NCBI GenBank assembly: GCA_033065855.1
Contig: JAVXUO010002949.1
Location: 744,001-808,000 of the forward strand
Origin: Escallonia rubra
Lineage: Eukaryota; Streptophyta; Magnoliopsida; Escalloniales; Escalloniaceae
Length of the DNA: 64,000 bases
Direction: 5' to 3'
Positions 61,153-64,000 of this stretch are shown here, in pieces. A model generated the notes under the pieces. That model was not told where the DNA came from. It did no database searches and saw nothing but the letters and a program-made list of their open reading frames with translations. A program made the position numbers and the translations under genes. The first letter of the stretch is position 1, and each line of letters opens with the position of its first letter.

Positions 61153-61154
<2 letters not shown>
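60950..61154 (-). repeat. Right terminal inverted repeat of MULE 2
   Basis: Mirror of 52961-53165, better preserved, ending CAACGGATCAGCTCCC. More palindromes lie just inside (near 60690, 60722, 60776 and 60905). Confidence 0.88.

Positions 61155-61188
<34 letters not shown>
61155..61188. repeat. (TA)n tract between MULE 2 and MULE 3
   Basis: 34 bases of TA repeat join the two elements directly. Confidence 0.95.
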
Positions 61189-61190
<2 letters not shown>

Positions 61191-62520
61191 GAGCTGATCC
61201 GTTGAGAGCGCTAGCAAAATGGGTTAAGTTGCTAGCGCGATCTGGCCGTCCACGGGCGATCTGTTGACAGTTCAGATCTTTTTTTTCGTTTTTTTAAGTA
61301 CGTCCGCTACATTATGTAGCGGACAATGTTTTGACAAAAATACCCTCCAGCTCCATCCGCTACATTATGTAGCGGACAGAGGCAATACTTTTTTTCTGAC
61401 TCTTTCTCTCTCCTTTGTCTGATTAATTTTCTGACATGTTTTATGTCTGCTACATTATGTAGCGGACAATATTTTGACAAAAATACCCTCCTGCTCCATC
61501 CGCTACATTATGTAGCGGACAAGTCGACCCTGCTTTTTCTCTCTTTCTCTCTCATTTCTCTCATTAATTGTCTGACATGTCTCTCTCCTTTCTCACATCA
61601 ATTTATGACTTTAGCTGTCCTTTCTCTCTCATCCTCCTCTCCCCTCCTTTTCTCTCTCTCTCTCTCTTTCTCTCTCCTCTTCATCCTCAATTTCAGCCGA
61701 AGAAAATTGTTGTACCGACATTAGTAACGAAGAGCAAATTACTCCGGGAATCCAAAACGTGCCAATGTTCCAATTCGAATGAACCAATCGAAAAAATAAA
61801 CAAAAAAATGTGTTACCCGTACTACTCGGCGGCGCAGGTGCGGTGCGCCACCACAGCCTCCGGTCGCTTCAGAACCGAGTGCACCTCCTGCAGTCGCGTC
61901 GTCGAGGAGTGCCAGACCCAGTCCCACCACCTTTTCCACCTCCGCGCCTAAGACTCTCCTATGTGTCTCGTCACCTCCGATCTCCCCATCTGTCCTTTCT
62001 CTATTCAGTTTCTCCGTCAAAGCAGAGAAAGAAACTGAACCCTCCACTTCTTCTTCATCCTCTGTTGCTGTGGTTGAGGAAGAACAGGAAAATGAGGACA
62101 ATGAGAGAAGCGAGAGAGAGAGAGAGATAGAGAGAGAGAGGAAAGAAAGAGAAAGGACAGTGAGAGAAAGAGAGAGGGGGAAAGAAAGAGAAAGGACAGT
62201 GAGAGAAAGAGAGAGAGAGAGGTGTCGGAAGGACAATGAGAGAAAGGACAAAGGACAGAAAAAGAGGAAAACAAAGTAGAGAAAGGACAGAGAAAGGACA
62301 GAAAAAGAGGAAAAAAAAGTATTGTCTGTCTACTCGTCCGCTACATAATGTAGCGGATGTAGCTGAGGGTATTTTTGTAAAAAATTCGTCCGCTACATTA
62401 TGTAACGGACGGACTTAAAAAAACGTAAAAAAAAAATCTGGACCGTCCACAGATTGCCCCCTGAACGGCCAGATCGCGCTAGCAACTTAACCCATTTTGC
62501 TAGATCTCTCAACGGATCAG

Positions 62521-62522
<2 letters not shown>
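61189..62522. mobile_element. MULE 3: Pack-type element with a captured TFIIB-related fragment
   Basis: The left end GGGAGCTGATCCGTTGAGAG and the right end CTCTCAACGGATCAGCT are inverted; the right end has lost its last CCC. Arms of roughly 210-220 bases carry GCTAGCGCGATCTGGCCGTC and the palindromes (61303, 61355, 61446, 61499 on the left; 62337 and 62387 on the right). The left side has a local tandem duplication that doubles its palindromes. A CTTTCTCTCTC-rich inner zone and a CTTCTTCATCCTCTGTTGCT block are shared with MULE 1. The core holds a host gene fragment. No transposase is encoded. Confidence 0.85.
61808..61990 (+). pseudogene. Captured fragment of a plant-specific TFIIB-related protein (pBRP-like)
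   Basis: ATG at 61808 encodes MCYPYYSAAQVRCATTASGR, then TECTSCSRVVEE, SHHLFHLRA, a TAA, and in the same frame SPMCLVTSDL. This follows the N-terminal zinc-ribbon region of the plant-specific TFIIB-related proteins, with one expected zinc Cys changed. The TAA at 61949 stands where the family has Gln, a single C-to-T change. About 100 bases of likely 5' leader precede it and the first exon ends near 61990. Only this first exon was captured. Confidence 0.7.

Positions 62523-62567
<45 letters not shown>
62523..62567. repeat. (TA)n tract at the right edge of MULE 3
   Basis: About 45 bases of TA repeat directly after the terminal GATCAGCT. Confidence 0.95.
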
Positions 62568-62568
<1 letters not shown>

Positions 62569-62596
62569 CCCTTATCAAGAGGTAATCTATAAAATA

Positions 62597-62962
62597 CTCC
62601 CTCCGTCCTACATGATTTGATCAACTTTTCTTTTAGAACCGTCTTACAAAAATTGCTCATTTCCAAATTAAGAAAGATTATGTAGATAGTTTTAATATTT
62701 ACCCTTTTTACAATTTTTTTATTTTATTTCTCTCTCCACATTTAACTCTCCACCAACTCATTTTCTCTCTCCTGACCACTTTCTTACACTTTTTTATTCA
62801 TTTCTCTCTCCACACGAACACTCCACTAGCCCATTTTCTTTCTCTTGGTCTACTTTCTTCTCATTCTCTCTCTAACAGGTAGAATGAGAAACACACAATA
62901 TATCACTTAAATCCTTATTTGCGTGCAAAAAAAATTGATCAAATTATGTGAGACAGAGGGAG
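62597..62962. mobile_element. Stowaway-type MITE
   Basis: Begins CTCCCTCCGTCCTACATGAT and ends with the inverted form CAGAGGGAG, flanked by TA on both sides (62595-62596 and 62963-62964). The terminal CTCCCTCCGTCC and the TA target duplication are the marks of Stowaway elements of the Tc1/mariner group. No coding sequence. Confidence 0.92.
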
Positions 62963-62974
62963 TATATAATAAAT

Positions 62975-64000
62975 GAAGCGAGATAGACATTGATAACTTC
63001 CTTGCGCGGCACATTATCGCTTCTTTATATAACACGTCATCATATCCTTATTTTAAGATTAATTAACTTCTATATTAGCAAGTCATATTTTACTTAAAAA
63101 CTAATTCTAATCATTCTAAAACTCTGATTAATGAATATACTAATCTATTAAGACTTCGAAAACTAATTCTAATTATTTTAAAACTCAACCTAATCATTTT
63201 TCTAACTTATTAGGACTTAATATTAACTATTGTATCTTCACAACTACTCTCTAATATGAATATAACAACTCATCTATATAAAAAAAATGAAAATAATACT
63301 TTGGATTTAAAAGAAAAGGAAAATTTTAAAAAGAATTCTAATCATTCTATAACCATACCTAATCAATATACTAATATATTAAGACTTCATTTTGACAACT
63401 ATGTCCTCAAACGTGTTTTCTAATATGAACATTAAAATCTATCAACCAAAATAATAACTGAAGAGATTTAGAATAAAAATGTAATCTAATAATTAAATTA
63501 AATTTTGATAGGATCCTTATTATTTTTTTATCTAATTAATTTTGCAGGAGTAATGAGGGTTTTCTGTAAGCCCTATGTAATTCCAAAACTGATTCTAACC
63601 ATTCTAAAACTCAACATAATCATTATACTAACTTATTAGGACTTAATATTGACTATTGTATCTTCAAAATGACTTTCTAATATGAATATTAAAACTCACA
63701 TATATAAAAAAACGAAAATAATACTTTTGATTTAGAAGAAAAAATTACAATTGAGATTAAACAACTTATCAGACTTAGAAAAACAATTATCTAACAATTG
63801 ATTTTGAATTTTGACAGGTACCTTATTTTTAAATTTGATTAATTTTGCAAGAATAATGAGGGTTGTATAATTTGAAAAATAATTCTAAACATTTTAGAAC
63901 TCAACCTAATCAATGCACTAACTTATTATGACTTAATTTTGACTATTCTATTCTTAAAATCGTTGCAAATATGAAAATTCATATATCGAGAAAACGAAAA
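62975..64000 (-). repeat. Right AT-rich arm of the inverted repeat around the MULE cluster
   Basis: Reverse-complement match to 50604-51172, longer because its internal unit is repeated more often (CTAACTTATTAGGACTTAAT blocks near 63140, 63205, 63370, 63630 and 63920). It runs to the window edge. No gene is present. Confidence 0.7.

Larger units (their letters stand above)
52961..61154. mobile_element. MULE 2: coding member with FAR1 transposase and PMD-Ulp1 gene
   Basis: The left end AGCTGATCTGTTGATAGTGC (terminal GGG lost) and the right end GATCAGCTCCC are inverted copies, with arms of about 205 bases. A FAR1-type MULE transposase is on the plus strand and a plant-mobile-domain/Ulp1 gene on the minus strand, transcribed toward each other from the two termini. 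A tandem palindrome array separates their 3' ends. Both genes carry a few stops, so this copy is a recently disabled autonomous element. MULEs with Ulp1-like genes are known in plants (rice and melon, for example); the PMD-Ulp1 pairing here supports that class. 53170-53390 and 53395-53900 are leader and intron. Confidence 0.9.

Noticed and set aside
61739-62274. Ser/Leu-rich frames on the minus strand near the right end of MULE 3
   Set aside because: They result from GAGAGAAAG-type repeats in the inner terminal zone; the real coding trace there is the plus-strand TFIIB-related exon.

Overview
This is nuclear DNA of a flowering plant, probably a eudicot. The evidence is GT-AG introns, a family of CACTA transposons, FAR1-type Mutator-like elements (MULEs), plant LTR retrotransposons primed by tRNA-iMet and tRNA-Arg, a Stowaway MITE, and one intact host gene for a cytochrome P450 of the CYP94 family. 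I cannot name the species. Nearly all of the window is nested transposable elements, and most open frames are transposon debris or chance frames.

Left half, 1-34179. A broken CACTA copy (A, 1-5700) abuts an old minus-strand LTR-like sequence. That sequence was split by a non-coding LTR retrotransposon (7303-13441), which itself carries a 2.1 kb solo LTR (10956-13096), and by a hAT element (14508-15435). A second CACTA fragment (B, 15684-17935) is followed by a Tat/Ogre-like LTR element without genes (17987-24780). A third CACTA copy (C, from 25027) has an intact left terminus, a captured beta-expansin exon, a CTAATTAG array and an internal deletion that fuses its two transposase genes. Plant-mobile-domain and copia remnants and a minus-strand Helitron with a nested MITE complete this half.

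Middle, 34180-49800. CACTA copy D is complete at both ends (34180-47331, matching TAT target duplications). It carries two degenerate transposase genes, a solo LTR, a 112 bp MITE, a MULE with a 10 bp target duplication and a possible captured host gene. Just outside its right end is the intact CYP94C-like P450 on the minus strand, with two G-boxes upstream, as expected of a jasmonate-inducible gene.

Right end, 50600-64000. Three MULEs with related termini lie end to end, separated only by (TA)n tracts: 51205-52901 (captured patellin and PPR fragments), 52961-61154 (the coding member) and 61189-62522 (captured fragment of a plant-specific TFIIB-related gene). The coding member has a FAR1-type transposase on the plus strand and, convergent to it, a multi-exon gene joining a plant mobile domain to a Ulp1 (C48) protease. 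A short palindrome with arms GTCCGCTACAT and ATGTAGCGGAC recurs through the termini, and degenerate forms make a tandem array between the two convergent genes. The MULE cluster is flanked by inverted AT-rich arms. This MULE family, with its palindromic termini, PMD-Ulp1 accessory gene, gene capture and insertion into TA tracts, is the most notable system in the window.
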